Part shown: one piece after another, positions 24,944-33,639 of the stretch
Position numbering within the stretch: position 1 is the first letter of the stretch
Layout of the letters: every line of letters starts with the position of its first letter
Translations under genes and position numbers: made by a program
Source: Streptomyces violaceusniger Tu 4113
GTDB lineage: Bacteria > Actinomycetota > Actinomycetes > Streptomycetales > Streptomycetaceae
Assembly: GCF_000147815.2 (NCBI RefSeq)
Contig: NC_015957.1
Location: 7,688,001-7,752,000 of the forward strand
Direction: 5' to 3'
DNA length: 64,000 nucleotides
The notes under the pieces: generated by a model
Told to the model about the DNA's origin: nothing
Databases searched by the model: none
What the model saw: the letters and a program-made list of their open reading frames with translations, nothing else

Positions 24944-24967
24944 TGAGTGGTTGCCCGGGAGGCACGC

Positions 24968-25429
24968 ATGGCAGAGCCCAGGATCTTCACCTCGCCCGAT
25001 GACCTGCGATCCGCGGTCGGCGAGGAACTCGGCCCCAGTGACTGGCTGGAGATCGACCAGAAGCGCATCGATCTGTTCGCCGACGCGACCGGCGACCACC
25101 AGTGGATCCATGTGGACCCGGAGAAGGCCGCCGCCGGTCCGTTCGGCACCACGATCGCGCACGGCTATCTGACGCTGTCCCTGCTGCCGTCGTTCACCCC
25201 GCAGCTCCTGCGGGTCGAGGGCGTGCGGATGGGCATCAACTACGGCGTGAACAAGGTCCGTTTCCCCTCCCCCGTCCCGGTCGGCTCCCGGCTGCGCGCC
25301 ACCGGCCGGATCGTGGAGGTGACCGAGGTCAAGGACGGGCTGCAGATGACGCTCGCGGTCACCCTCGAGCGGGAGGGCGGGACCAAGCCGGCGTGCGTGG
25401 CGGAGTGCGTCGTCCGCTACTACGCCTGA
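24968..25429 (+). CDS. MaoC-family enoyl-CoA hydratase-like protein
   Basis: The 153-residue hot-dog-fold protein contains the R-hydratase motif IDLFADATGDHQWIHVDPEKAAAGPFGTTIAHGYLTLSLLP with the catalytic aspartate and histidine. MaoC proteins hydrate enoyl-CoA or act as acyl dehydratases in fatty acid or polyketide metabolism. The start ATG 24968 has a strong GGGAGG site 6 bases upstream; the in-frame GTG at 24947 is less likely. A TetR operator-like site lies just upstream. It is convergent with the TetR gene at 25474 with a 44-base gap. Confidence 0.9.
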   Translation: MAEPRIFTSPDDLRSAVGEELGPSDWLEIDQKRIDLFADATGDHQWIHVDPEKAAAGPFGTTIAHGYLTLSLLPSFTPQLLRVEGVRMGINYGVNKVRFPSPVPVGSRLRATGRIVEVTEVKDGLQMTLAVTLEREGGTKPACVAECVVRYYA

Positions 25430-25473
25430 CGGCGGCCGTCGCTCCTACGGCAGTCCTGACCGGCCCGTCGTCC

Positions 25474-26127
25474 TCACGACCGCCGGTCCTGACCGCCGTC
25501 GGCCCCCACCATGCGCAGCACCAGACCCGCGTAGAGGTCGCCGACCTCGTCGGGGGTGCTGCGCCCGCGGGCGTTGAACCAGCGGGCGACGTCGATGCAC
25601 AGGGACAGCACCGCGACCGTGGCGCCGCGGACGTCCGGGACGTCGAAGGCACCCGCCTTCACCCCGTCCTCGATGATCGAACGCACCGCCCCGTCCGTGG
25701 CCTTGCGGACGGCGATGACCTCGGCGTGGTGCTCCTCGGCCAGCGCGCCGAGCTCGTACTGCACCACCCGCGCGGTCATATGGTGCTCGGCGTGCCAGCG
25801 GACGAAGGCGCGGACCGCGCGGGCCAGCCGCTCGGCGGGCGTGCCCGCGCTGTCCCGCGCCCGCTCCACAATCTCCAGTGCCCGCTCATGGCCGACCTTG
25901 CTGATCTGGTAGAGCAGCTCTTCCTTGGTCTTGTAGTGGATGTAGAGGGCGGCCGGGCTCATTCCGGCGCGGCTCGCGATGTCCCGGGTGGTGGTGGCGT
26001 GGTAGCCGCGCTCCGCGAAGGCGTGCACGGCGGCGCTCACCAGCCGCCGGGCGGCGTCGGGGGTGATGTCGCCCCAGGGCTCGATCTCGCCCCCGCTGTT
26101 CTTCGGCTCCGCGTCCATGGCGGACAC
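25474..26127 (-). CDS. TetR-family regulator paired with MaoC
   Basis: The 217-residue protein has an N-terminal helix-turn-helix (RRLVSAAVHAFAERGYHATTTRDIASRAGMSPAALYIHYKTKEELLYQI) and a ligand-binding domain that includes VRWHAEHHMTARVVQYEL. The start may be GTG 26127 or ATG 26118. It converges with the MaoC gene, and matching TGAGCA...GCTTAG operators precede both genes. It therefore probably represses itself and the hydratase, with an acyl-CoA as inducer, as for other fatty-acid TetR regulators. Confidence 0.87.
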   Translation of the reverse strand: MSAMDAEPKNSGGEIEPWGDITPDAARRLVSAAVHAFAERGYHATTTRDIASRAGMSPAALYIHYKTKEELLYQISKVGHERALEIVERARDSAGTPAERLARAVRAFVRWHAEHHMTARVVQYELGALAEEHHAEVIAVRKATDGAVRSIIEDGVKAGAFDVPDVRGATVAVLSLCIDVARWFNARGRSTPDEVGDLYAGLVLRMVGADGGQDRRS

Positions 26128-26140
26128 CCTACACGGAGAG

Positions 26141-26155
26141 TGAGCAAGCGCTTAG
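26141..26155 (-). promoter_or_regulatory. TetR autoregulatory operator
   Basis: TGAGCAAGCGCTTAG lies 14 bases upstream of the TetR start (26127). It is a near-palindrome matching the site before maoC (24928). Confidence 0.6.
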
Positions 26156-26252
26156 GCCCGTCCGGCGGATCTTCGCGCCGGTGACGCCGGCGGCTGCCGA
26201 CGGCGACCGGGCCCCGACCGCGGCAGCGGACCCGCCTCATGCCCTCGCGGCT

Positions 26253-27035
26253 TCACAGCGGTTCGGCGTCCGTCGCCGCGTACTCCGCGCGCAGGACGTC
26301 CAGGACGGGATGGCCGGGGTCGAACTCCACCCCGTCGATCGACCGGATCGCCCGCACCCCCACCCCCGCGTTGAGGGCGAAGGCCGTCTCCAGCTCGCCG
26401 AACCGGTCACGGTCGATCGGCTCGGTGTGCTGCGGTCCGGCGTGGCCGCGGCGGAGCAGTTCCCGGGTGACGCCGGGCAGGCATACGGCCTGCGGCCACA
26501 GCAGGCGACGGCCGTCGAAGAACCCCACGTTCCAGGTCGCGCCCTCGGACACCGCGCCCCGCTCGTCCGTCAGCAGCACATCGTCATAGCCGTCGAGCTG
26601 GGCGAGGCGGCGCAGCCGCAACAGCCCGAACAGCCCGACGTGTTTGACTTCCGGCAGGTCGCGGCGGTGCGGTGCGGTGCGCACGCTCAGCGGCGGCAGC
26701 GAGGGGGCGGCGGCCGGCCGGGTGGTGACCAGGATCCGCGGCTCGGCCTCGGCCCCGGGCCTCTCCAGCCCGAGGTCGGGGTCGTACACGGTCACCCGGA
26801 CCGTGAGCGGCCCGGTGGTGTCCGCGACGGCCCGCCGCGCCAGTTCGCGGATCCGGTCCCGGTCCGGTGCGGTGCCGAAGAGCACCCCGCTGTCCCGTAC
26901 CAGCCGGTCCAGATGGAGGGACAGCCCCCGTACCCGCCCGTCCTCCACCCGCATGGTGGTGAAGTGGCCGTAGTTGGTCATGGCCAGCGCCGTCAGCTCG
27001 CGGATTCCCGCCGGTTGCCCGTCCAGCTCAGTCAT
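26253..27035 (-). CDS. Aminotransferase class IV (aminodeoxychorismate lyase-like)
   Basis: The 260-residue PLP enzyme has the class IV features: MTNYGHFTTMRVEDGRVRGLSLHLDRL at the front, the Schiff-base lysine in LPEVKHVGLF, and the cofactor-binding segments DDVLLTDERGAVSEGATWNVGFF and CLPGVTRELL. The family includes aminodeoxychorismate lyase, branched-chain aminotransferase and D-amino acid transaminase. The NVGFF pattern and short length fit the first best. It is divergent from the DUF402 gene (58-base gap). The 125 bases downstream, towards TetR, hold the TetR operator. Confidence 0.87.
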   Translation of the reverse strand: MTELDGQPAGIRELTALAMTNYGHFTTMRVEDGRVRGLSLHLDRLVRDSGVLFGTAPDRDRIRELARRAVADTTGPLTVRVTVYDPDLGLERPGAEAEPRILVTTRPAAAPSLPPLSVRTAPHRRDLPEVKHVGLFGLLRLRRLAQLDGYDDVLLTDERGAVSEGATWNVGFFDGRRLLWPQAVCLPGVTRELLRRGHAGPQHTEPIDRDRFGELETAFALNAGVGVRAIRSIDGVEFDPGHPVLDVLRAEYAATDAEPL

Positions 27036-27093
27036 GGGGCCAGTCTTTCAGCCGGGCCGTCACGCCCCTCCCGCCACCGCTTAGGATCGGCTC

Positions 27094-27609
27094 ATGGCCG
27101 ATCTCGTATCCGTGAACTACACCAAGTACGACGGCACTTTGCACTGGAACCTGCGGATGCGCAGGCTGGGCGAGGACGACCACGGCGTCTGGCTGGGGCT
27201 GCCCGGCGGGACGGTCACACGCAAGGGATACGGCCCGATGGTGCCGGTCGCCTGCGCGCATGTGATCCTCCTGCCGCGCGAGGCGTGGTGGACCGCGACG
27301 TTCAACGCCCCGCCCCGGGACACCGAGATCTACTGCGATATCGCCACGCCGCCGCGGTGGGTCTCCTCCCACGAGGTCACGATGGTGGACCTGGACCTCG
27401 ATGTCATCCGCAAGCGGGACGGCAGGACCCTGCTGGACGACGAGGACGAGTTCGCCGAGCACCAGGTGCGGTACGGCTATCCGGCGGATGTCATCGCGGA
27501 GGCCGAGGCGGCGGGGCGGTGGCTGATGGACGCGGTCGACGGGCGCGCCGAGCCGTTCGGGGACGCCTGCGAGCGGTGGCTGGGCATGGTCGACGGCGAG
27601 CGGCCCTGA
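27094..27609 (+). CDS. DUF402 domain protein
   Basis: The 171-residue protein matches the DUF402 family: YDGTLHWNLRMRRLGEDDHGVWLGLPGG, ILLPREAWWTATFNAP, DTEIYCDIATPPRW, VTMVDLDLDVIRKRDG and LLDDEDEFAEHQVRYGYP. The acidic residues of the YCDI and DLDLDV strands form the metal site in structurally known members such as nucleoside-diphosphatase-like and FomD proteins. A phosphatase activity is likely but unproved here. The start ATG 27094 has only a weak site. It is convergent with the MFS gene at 27638, with a 28-base gap. Confidence 0.85.
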   Translation: MADLVSVNYTKYDGTLHWNLRMRRLGEDDHGVWLGLPGGTVTRKGYGPMVPVACAHVILLPREAWWTATFNAPPRDTEIYCDIATPPRWVSSHEVTMVDLDLDVIRKRDGRTLLDDEDEFAEHQVRYGYPADVIAEAEAAGRWLMDAVDGRAEPFGDACERWLGMVDGERP

Positions 27610-27637
27610 GGCGGCTCACCGACATCCCGCCGCCGTC

Positions 27638-28921
27638 TCACCGGGGTGGGTGCCCCGGGCCCCGCGAGGCCGAAGTGCCTTCCGTGCGCCGCTCCCCGGG
27701 CGCGGGCCGGGTCTCACCGGGCTCCGCGGCCGGGCGCCCGCGCAGCGGCCGGACGGCTATGCCCGCCGATATCAGCAGCAGCCCGCCCAGCATGACGAAG
27801 GGCGCGGCCGTGCCCGCGAGCCCCGCGAGCACACCGGCGGAGGCGGGCGCGGCGACCTGGCCTAGCCGGTTGCCGGTCAGCCGCAGCGCGAGGGCCGTGC
27901 TGCGCGCCCCCTCCGGGGCGGCCTGGACGACGGTCGTCATCGACAGCGGCTGGCCGACGCCGAGGCAGAAGCCGAGCCCGGCCAGCAGCACTCCGAGCGC
28001 CCAGGCGGGCACCGGCAGGGCGATGCCCGCGCACAGCAGCGCGGCGCCCAGACAGCTCACGGCCATCAGCACGGTGCGGCCCATCAGGCGGATCATCGGG
28101 GTCATGGCGAGCCGGCAGGCCACGGTGGCGGCGGCGCGCAGGCTGAGCAGCAGCCCGACGACCGCGGGCGAGATACCGCGCTGTTCGCCGACGACCGGCA
28201 GATAGGCGGTGAGGATGTCGGTGGCGGAGAGCACGGCGAGGCTGATGAACATGCCGGAGGCGACTCCGCGGGTGGTCAGGATGGACCGTACGGACACCTT
28301 CCGGGCGGGGGCCTCCTTGGCGGGCGTGGCCGCCGTACCGGCCGGGCGGCGCTCGATGCGCCACAGCGAGGTGAAGGAGAACGCGGCGAGGGCGGCGGCG
28401 ACGAACAGCGCGACGGCGCTGGTGCGGGCCATCGCCCCGTCGTGTCCGGAGACCACCAGACCGGCCGCGATGGGCCCGATGAGCTGGCCGAGCGAGGCGC
28501 CGATGGTGAAGTGGCCGAAGTTGCGGTCCTGTTCGTCGGGGGCGCTCTGGCGGGCCACGATGGACTGGGCGCCGATGACGAACGACAGATGGCCGAGCCC
28601 CATCACCCCGCTCCACGCGGCCATCGCGGGCAGCGATCCGGCCGTACCGCTGAACGCGCAACCGGTGGCGATGAGGGCGACCCCGATGGGCAGCAGCGGG
28701 GCGCACCGCCCGTGGTCGGTGCGCCGCCCCAGCGGTACGGCGGCGAACAGCGGCAGCAGGGCGTAGATGCCGGCGATCACACCGACCGCGCGGGCGTCGG
28801 CACCGAGCGCGAGGGCCCGGTAGGAGACGGCGGGCCGCGCCATGCTCACCGCCCCCTGGGTGAACGAGAAGGCGATGACCAGGCGCAGCAACCAGCCCCT
28901 ACCGGGCTCTGAACTCTTCAC
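27638..28921 (-). CDS. MFS transporter
   Basis: The 427-residue protein has twelve hydrophobic segments and the MFS loop motif between helices 2 and 3 (VPLGRRTDHGR). The N-terminus is FSFTQGAVSMARPAVSYRALALGADARAVG, like the actinobacterial drug-efflux/sugar-efflux MFS proteins. Its GTG start (28921) lies 3 bases after the stop of the CitMHS-family transporter (28925), so it is translated from the same messenger. The substrate is unknown. The C-terminus is Pro/Arg/Glu-rich and probably disordered. Confidence 0.88.
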   Translation of the reverse strand: MKSSEPGRGWLLRLVIAFSFTQGAVSMARPAVSYRALALGADARAVGVIAGIYALLPLFAAVPLGRRTDHGRCAPLLPIGVALIATGCAFSGTAGSLPAMAAWSGVMGLGHLSFVIGAQSIVARQSAPDEQDRNFGHFTIGASLGQLIGPIAAGLVVSGHDGAMARTSAVALFVAAALAAFSFTSLWRIERRPAGTAATPAKEAPARKVSVRSILTTRGVASGMFISLAVLSATDILTAYLPVVGEQRGISPAVVGLLLSLRAAATVACRLAMTPMIRLMGRTVLMAVSCLGAALLCAGIALPVPAWALGVLLAGLGFCLGVGQPLSMTTVVQAAPEGARSTALALRLTGNRLGQVAAPASAGVLAGLAGTAAPFVMLGGLLLISAGIAVRPLRGRPAAEPGETRPAPGERRTEGTSASRGPGHPPR

Positions 28922-28924
28922 GGA

Positions 28925-30370
28925 TCAGATGATGCCGAAGAGAACACCGGCGGCGAGCACCACCAGGGAGGTGAGCACCGCCCATTTCACGGTGAACCGG
29001 GTATGGTCGCCGAATTCGACCTTGGCCATGCCGACGAGCACGTAGACCGCGGGGACCAGCGGGCTCGACATGTGCAGGGCCTGTCCGACGAGCGAGGCGC
29101 GGGCTATCTCCAGCGTGGAGACCCCGTGCGCGGCCCCGGCCTCGGCGAGGATCGGCACGATGCCGAAGTAGAAGCCGTCGTTGGACATGAAGTAGGTGAG
29201 CGGGATGGACAGCACACCGGTGACGATGCCCATCTGCGGGCCCATGCCCTCGGGGACTCCGTCGACCAGCCAGCGGGCCATGTGCTCGACCATGCCGGTG
29301 CCGGTGAGGACGCCGGTGAAGACGGCCGCGGCGAAGACCATTCCGGAGACGTTGACGACGTTCTCGGCGTGTGCCGCGACCCGGGCCTTCTGGTCGTTCA
29401 TCTGCGGGAAGTTGACGGTGAGCGCGACGGCCGCGGCGAGCAGGAAGAGGACCGGGATCGGCATGGTCTCCGTCACCATCAGGGCGAGCAGCGCGATGGT
29501 GAGGGCCGCGTTGAACCAGTAGAGCTTGGGGCGCAGGGTGGCGCGGTTCGGGTCGAGGCCCTTGAACTCGTCGTCGTCCGCGTCGGAGGCGTCCGAGGTG
29601 CCGGAGCCGTTCGGGGACTGGGCCTGCGCGTCGGTGCCGGAGCCCGCGCCGCCGCCGGTCGGCGCGGCCTTGCCGCCCTTGGCCCCCTTGCCGCCGGAGC
29701 CCGCGCCGACCAGCACCTGCTCGGGGTCGCCCGCGGTGACCTCGTCCAGCGTCAGCACGCCGAGGCGCTTGCGCTCCCGCAGACCGAGGCCGTAGGAGAG
29801 GGCGATCACGAAGAGCAGACCGGCCGCGAGGGCCGGGATCATCGGCACGAAGATGTCGCTGGCGTCGACCTTGAGCGCGGCGGCGGCGCGGGCGGTGGGG
29901 CCGCCCCAGGGCAGCGTGTTCATCACGCCGTTGGCCATGGCCGCGACACCGGTCATCACCACCACGCTCATCTTCAGCCGCCGGTAGAGCGGCACCATCG
30001 CCGACACGGTGATCATGAAGGTGGTGGAGCCGTCGCCGTCGAGCGAGACGATCGCCGCGAGGATCGCGGTGCCGACCACCACCCGCATCGGGTCCGCCTT
30101 GCAGAACCGCAGGATCATCCGGACGATCGGGTCGAAGAGGCCGACGTCGATCATCACCCCGAAGTAGATGATGGCGAACATCAGCATGGCGGCCGTGGGT
30201 GCCAGCTCGCCGACGCCCTTGAGGACGTAGTCCCCGAGGTGGGCCCCCTTCCCGACAAGCACACAGAACAGCGCGGGGATGAGCACCAGGGCGCCCATCG
30301 GGGACATCTTCTTCATCATGATCAGGACAAGGAATGTCGCGATCATGACGAAGCCGAGGATGGTCAGCAT
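28925..30370 (-). CDS. CitMHS-family metal-citrate transporter
   Basis: The 481-residue membrane protein has the CitMHS pattern: an N-terminal span pair, IYFGVMIDVGLFDPIVRMILRFCKADPMRVVVGTAIL, the conserved DGDGSTTFMI, NTLPWGGPTARAA, and a second half with YFMSNDGFYFGIVPIL and SPLVPAVYVLVG. A cytoplasmic loop near residues 225-270 carries a low-complexity Gly/Ser insert. Members import divalent-metal citrate with protons (CitM and the Streptomyces Ca/Fe citrate carrier). GAGG precedes ATG 30370. The MFS gene follows 3 bases after the stop. Metal specificity cannot be told from sequence. Confidence 0.9.
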   Translation of the reverse strand: MLTILGFVMIATFLVLIMMKKMSPMGALVLIPALFCVLVGKGAHLGDYVLKGVGELAPTAAMLMFAIIYFGVMIDVGLFDPIVRMILRFCKADPMRVVVGTAILAAIVSLDGDGSTTFMITVSAMVPLYRRLKMSVVVMTGVAAMANGVMNTLPWGGPTARAAAALKVDASDIFVPMIPALAAGLLFVIALSYGLGLRERKRLGVLTLDEVTAGDPEQVLVGAGSGGKGAKGGKAAPTGGGAGSGTDAQAQSPNGSGTSDASDADDDEFKGLDPNRATLRPKLYWFNAALTIALLALMVTETMPIPVLFLLAAAVALTVNFPQMNDQKARVAAHAENVVNVSGMVFAAAVFTGVLTGTGMVEHMARWLVDGVPEGMGPQMGIVTGVLSIPLTYFMSNDGFYFGIVPILAEAGAAHGVSTLEIARASLVGQALHMSSPLVPAVYVLVGMAKVEFGDHTRFTVKWAVLTSLVVLAAGVLFGII

Positions 30371-30492
30371 AGTTTCGCTACCTCACGTTCGCCTTTGAAC
30401 TCCCCCAGTTTTGGCGGTCGAGGTGACGTTAGGTGCGGCAACTTTCCGTTAACAAGGTCTTGACGCGCGAGCAATAAGCGCAAAACCCCAGG

Positions 30493-32721
30493 TCAGTGCT
30501 GTAGCGAGGGGGAAACGTGCACCGGGTGGCCATTGAGCACCGCCGTACCCGAGAGCGGATCCAGCCGTGAGCCGTCGAAGAGCTGGTTGACATTGACCCC
30601 GGGGCTGGCCCCGGCCACGGACAGCCGGACGCCGGTACGGGCGTGGCCCCAGCCGTGCGGCAGGCTCACCACTCCGGCCCGTACCGTGTCCGTCACCTCG
30701 ACCGGCACCTCCAGCTCCCCGCCGTCGCCCTTGACCCGCGCCAGTCCGCCGTCGGCCAGGCCCAGCCGGGCGGCGTCCTCGGGGTGCATCTGGAGCGTGC
30801 AGCGGTTGGTGCCGCCCATCAGCGCCGGGACGTTGTGCATCCAACTGTTGTTGGAACGCAGATGGCGGCGGCCGACCAGGAGCAGCCCCGAGGGGCGGTC
30901 GGCCGACGACCGGCGCAGCCGCTCCACATCGGCGGCCAGCGGCTCCGGGCACAGCTCCACCGTGCCGCTGCGGGTCTTCAGCAGCCCGGGGACGCGCGGG
31001 CGCAGCGGCCCCAGGTCGATGCCGTGCGGATGGGCGAGCAGCTTCTCCAGGCTCAGCCCGTCGGGTTCGGCGCCGAACCCGTCGCCGTACGGGCCCAGCC
31101 GCAGCATCATGTCCAGCCGCCGCTCCGGGCCGTCCACCCCGGTCAGCCGCGCGGCCAGCTCGGCGGGCTCGCGTCCGTACACCGGGGACGCCGGGTCGGC
31201 GACCTCCTTGCCGAGCGTCCCCTCGATCGCCATCGCGTCCACCGCCGCCGGATCGGCGCCGGCGTGCCCGCTCACGCACAGCACCAGCCGCGCCAGGATG
31301 GCGCTCTCGCTCAGCCGGTCCGCCTCCAGCGGGATCACCGGGCGGGTGTAGCGGACCTGGTTGCGCACGGACAGGCTGTTGAAGGCGTAGTCGAAGTGGG
31401 GGCTGCGGCTGGGCGGGGGCGGGGGCAGCAGGACGTGGGCGTGGCGCGAGGTCTCGTTGAGGTACGGATCGACGCTGACCATGAAGTCGAGCCCGGCCAG
31501 CGCCCGGTCGAGGCGGTCGCCGTCCGGTGCGGAGAGCACGGGGTTGGCCGCGAGCGCCAGCACCGCCCGTATCCGCCCCTCGCCCGGGGTCTCGATCTCC
31601 TCGGCGAGCGCGACGGTCGGCAGTTCGCCCTTGGCCTCGGGGTATCCGCTGACCCGGCTGTGCCAGCGGCCGAGCGCGAACCCCTTCCCGGGCCGCGCCG
31701 GGCGCTCCCGCCGGCCCGTGGCGGCGAGCGGGAACATCATGCCGCCGGGCCGGTCGAGCTGTCCGATGAGCACGTTGACCACATCGACCAGCCAGCTCGT
31801 GAGGGTGCCGAACTCGACGGTGGTGGAGCCGATCCGCCCGTACACCACGCCCCTGGGCGCGGCGGCCAGCTCACGGGCGAGCGTGCGGATCTCCTCGGCG
31901 GGCACCTCGCACGCCTCGGCCACCGCCTCCGGCGGGAAGTCCGCGGCCAGCCGCCGCACCTCCGCCACCCCGCTGACGTGCTCGGCGAGCGGGCCCGGTG
32001 CCACCAGGTCCTCGGCGAACAGCACCTGCACCATGGCGAAGAGCAGCAGGGCGTCGGTGCCGGGCCGGATCGCCACATGGCGGTCGGCCAGCTTGGCGGT
32101 CCGGGTGCGCCGGGGGTCGACCACCACCAGCCGCCCGCCGCGCCGCCGCAGCGCCCGCAGCCGCCCGGGGAAGTCGGGGGCGGTGCACAGACTGCCGTTC
32201 GAGTCCAGCGGGTTGGCGCCGAGCATCAGCAGATGGTCCGTACGGTCCAGATCGGGCACCGGAATGGCGTTGGCGTCGCCGTACAGCAGCCCGCTGGAGA
32301 CATGCTTGGGCATCTGGTCGAGGGTGCTGGCGCTGAAGACGTTACGGCTGCGCAGCGCGCCGAGCAGCAACTGCGGATAGAGCCCTCCGGCCACGGTGTG
32401 CACATTGGGGTTGCCGAGCACCACCCCCACGGCCTGCGGTCCGTGCTCGCCCAGCAGCGGGGCCAGCCCCTCCCGCACGGCGGCGAACGCCTCGTCCCAA
32501 CTGGCCTCCTCGAGGCGCCCGGCGCGGCGCACCAGGGGGCGCCGCAGCCGGTCGGGGTCGGCGTCGAGCTCGCCGATCGCGGCGCCCTTGGGGCAGATGA
32601 AGCCACGGCTGAAGACGTCCTCACGATCACCGCGCGCCCCGGTCACCCTCCCCTCGTCGATGGTGAGGGTCAGCCCGCAGGTGGCCTCGCAGAGCGGGCA
32701 GATACGCAGGGCAGTGCTCAT
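30493..32721 (-). CDS. Molybdopterin oxidoreductase with N-terminal Fe-S motif
   Basis: The 742-residue protein belongs to the DMSO reductase/formate dehydrogenase family. The N-terminus holds a 4Fe-4S ligand set Cys8, Cys11, Cys15 and Cys43 (ICPLCEATC and FICPKG). Then come LMLGANPLDSNGSLC, VVVDPRRTRTAKLADRHVAIRPGTDALLL and a C-terminal cofactor-binding domain (NNSWMHNVPALMGGTNRCTLQMHPEDAARLGL). No redox partner gene is adjacent and there is no Tat signal, so it is cytoplasmic. ATG 32721 follows GGGAGAG. A CATACCGACTGGT operator lies 54 bases upstream, linking it to the acyl catabolism locus at 12.6-18.3 kb. The substrate is unknown. Confidence 0.9.
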   Translation of the reverse strand: MSTALRICPLCEATCGLTLTIDEGRVTGARGDREDVFSRGFICPKGAAIGELDADPDRLRRPLVRRAGRLEEASWDEAFAAVREGLAPLLGEHGPQAVGVVLGNPNVHTVAGGLYPQLLLGALRSRNVFSASTLDQMPKHVSSGLLYGDANAIPVPDLDRTDHLLMLGANPLDSNGSLCTAPDFPGRLRALRRRGGRLVVVDPRRTRTAKLADRHVAIRPGTDALLLFAMVQVLFAEDLVAPGPLAEHVSGVAEVRRLAADFPPEAVAEACEVPAEEIRTLARELAAAPRGVVYGRIGSTTVEFGTLTSWLVDVVNVLIGQLDRPGGMMFPLAATGRRERPARPGKGFALGRWHSRVSGYPEAKGELPTVALAEEIETPGEGRIRAVLALAANPVLSAPDGDRLDRALAGLDFMVSVDPYLNETSRHAHVLLPPPPPSRSPHFDYAFNSLSVRNQVRYTRPVIPLEADRLSESAILARLVLCVSGHAGADPAAVDAMAIEGTLGKEVADPASPVYGREPAELAARLTGVDGPERRLDMMLRLGPYGDGFGAEPDGLSLEKLLAHPHGIDLGPLRPRVPGLLKTRSGTVELCPEPLAADVERLRRSSADRPSGLLLVGRRHLRSNNSWMHNVPALMGGTNRCTLQMHPEDAARLGLADGGLARVKGDGGELEVPVEVTDTVRAGVVSLPHGWGHARTGVRLSVAGASPGVNVNQLFDGSRLDPLSGTAVLNGHPVHVSPSLQH

Positions 32722-32774
32722 CGGTCTCTCCCAGGGACGGCGGCGAGGCCGCGATGACGCGCCGGACCCGGTCA

Positions 32775-32794
32775 CCATACCGACTGGTAGGCAT
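32775..32794 (-). promoter_or_regulatory. TetR-type operator before the molybdopterin oxidoreductase
   Basis: CATACCGACTGGTAGGCATG shares the 13-base core of the sites at 12579 and 18264. It lies between the TetR gene at 32873 and the oxidoreductase start at 32721, both on the minus strand. Confidence 0.65.
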
Positions 32795-32872
32795 GTCGGG
32801 GAGGTGTCGACGGGAAGTACCGAGGAGGGGCGGGAAATGCCGATGGGCGGGAAGTCCCGATGAAGCCCCGGC

Positions 32873-33565
32873 TCAGTCCAGGACCCGGGCCAGATAGGCG
32901 CGCAGCAGCTCCTTCGTCTCCGCCACGATCGCCGGATCGCCCTCCGGGTCCACCCGGAACGCCAGCCGCAGCAGCGCGTCCGCCGTCTCGACCGCGACCA
33001 GGAAGGACACCCGCAGCCGCTCCTCGGCCGCCTCGTCCCCGCCGTTGTCACCGACCCCGCCGGGGGCGCCGCTCGCGAGCCGGTCGGTGAGCAGCATCCG
33101 CAGCCGGTCGGCGACCAGATGGTTGGGCTGCCGCGGCTGCGCGGTGGCCGGGACCGGATTCCCGAACTCGACGAGCGCGAACCCGGGCGCCCCGCGCTTC
33201 ATCGCCAGATACTCGTCGACGACGACGTCCATCGCCTCCCGCCAGCCGCCACCCCCGTCCGGCCCGGCGTCCGACCCGGGCTCCGACGCGGCCAGCCGCC
33301 GGGCGATCCGCGCCGCGTACTCGTCCAGATTGCGGTGGGCCAGCGCCTCGGCCATCGCCCGCTTGTTGGAGAAGAAGCGGTAGACCGAGCCGATGGGGAC
33401 ATTGGCGCGCTCGGCGACGGCCCGGGTGCTCAGCTCTTCGTAGCTGATCTCGTCGAGCAGCTCGGCACACGCGTCGAGAATCCGGCCGAGGCGCTCGGCG
33501 CTGCGGCGTTGGACCGGCTGGCGGCGGAGGGGCGATATGGGCACGCCCCTATCCTGCCCGATCAT
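32873..33565 (-). CDS. TetR-family regulator divergent from hmgA
   Basis: The 230-residue protein has a TetR helix-turn-helix (RLGRILDACAELLDEISYEELSTRAVAERANVPIGSVYRFFSNKRAMAEAL) and a ligand domain with FALVEFGNPVPATAQPRQPNHLVADRLRML. The start is ATG 33565 (MIGQDRG); a GTG at 33544 is an alternative. The hmgA gene begins 74 bases away in the opposite direction, with a 26-base inverted repeat between them. It is therefore probably a repressor of hmgA and itself. Extra in-frame sequence upstream of 33565 runs into hmgA and is not coding here. Confidence 0.85.
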   Translation of the reverse strand: MIGQDRGVPISPLRRQPVQRRSAERLGRILDACAELLDEISYEELSTRAVAERANVPIGSVYRFFSNKRAMAEALAHRNLDEYAARIARRLAASEPGSDAGPDGGGGWREAMDVVVDEYLAMKRGAPGFALVEFGNPVPATAQPRQPNHLVADRLRMLLTDRLASGAPGGVGDNGGDEAAEERLRVSFLVAVETADALLRLAFRVDPEGDPAIVAETKELLRAYLARVLD

Positions 33566-33594
33566 TGACGCACCCGGGTTTCGATTCCTATCGT
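33565..33594 (+). promoter_or_regulatory. Candidate hmgA promoter
   Basis: TTGACG (33565-33570) and TATCGT (33589-33594) are 18 bases apart, near the consensus for the main sigma factor. The -10 element lies inside the inverted repeat 33583-33608, so a bound repressor would block it. Confidence 0.5.
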
Positions 33595-33608
33595 CTGACA
33601 TAGGAATC
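33583..33608. promoter_or_regulatory. 26-base inverted repeat between tetR and hmgA
   Basis: Perfect 9-base arms GATTCCTAT and ATAGGAATC enclose an 8-base spacer. The repeat is 18 bases upstream of the TetR start and 32 bases upstream of the hmgA start. Operator function is inferred from symmetry and overlap with the promoter. Confidence 0.65.
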
Positions 33609-33639
33609 AGGCGGTGCGGCGGAGCGGTGGGAGCGCGCG

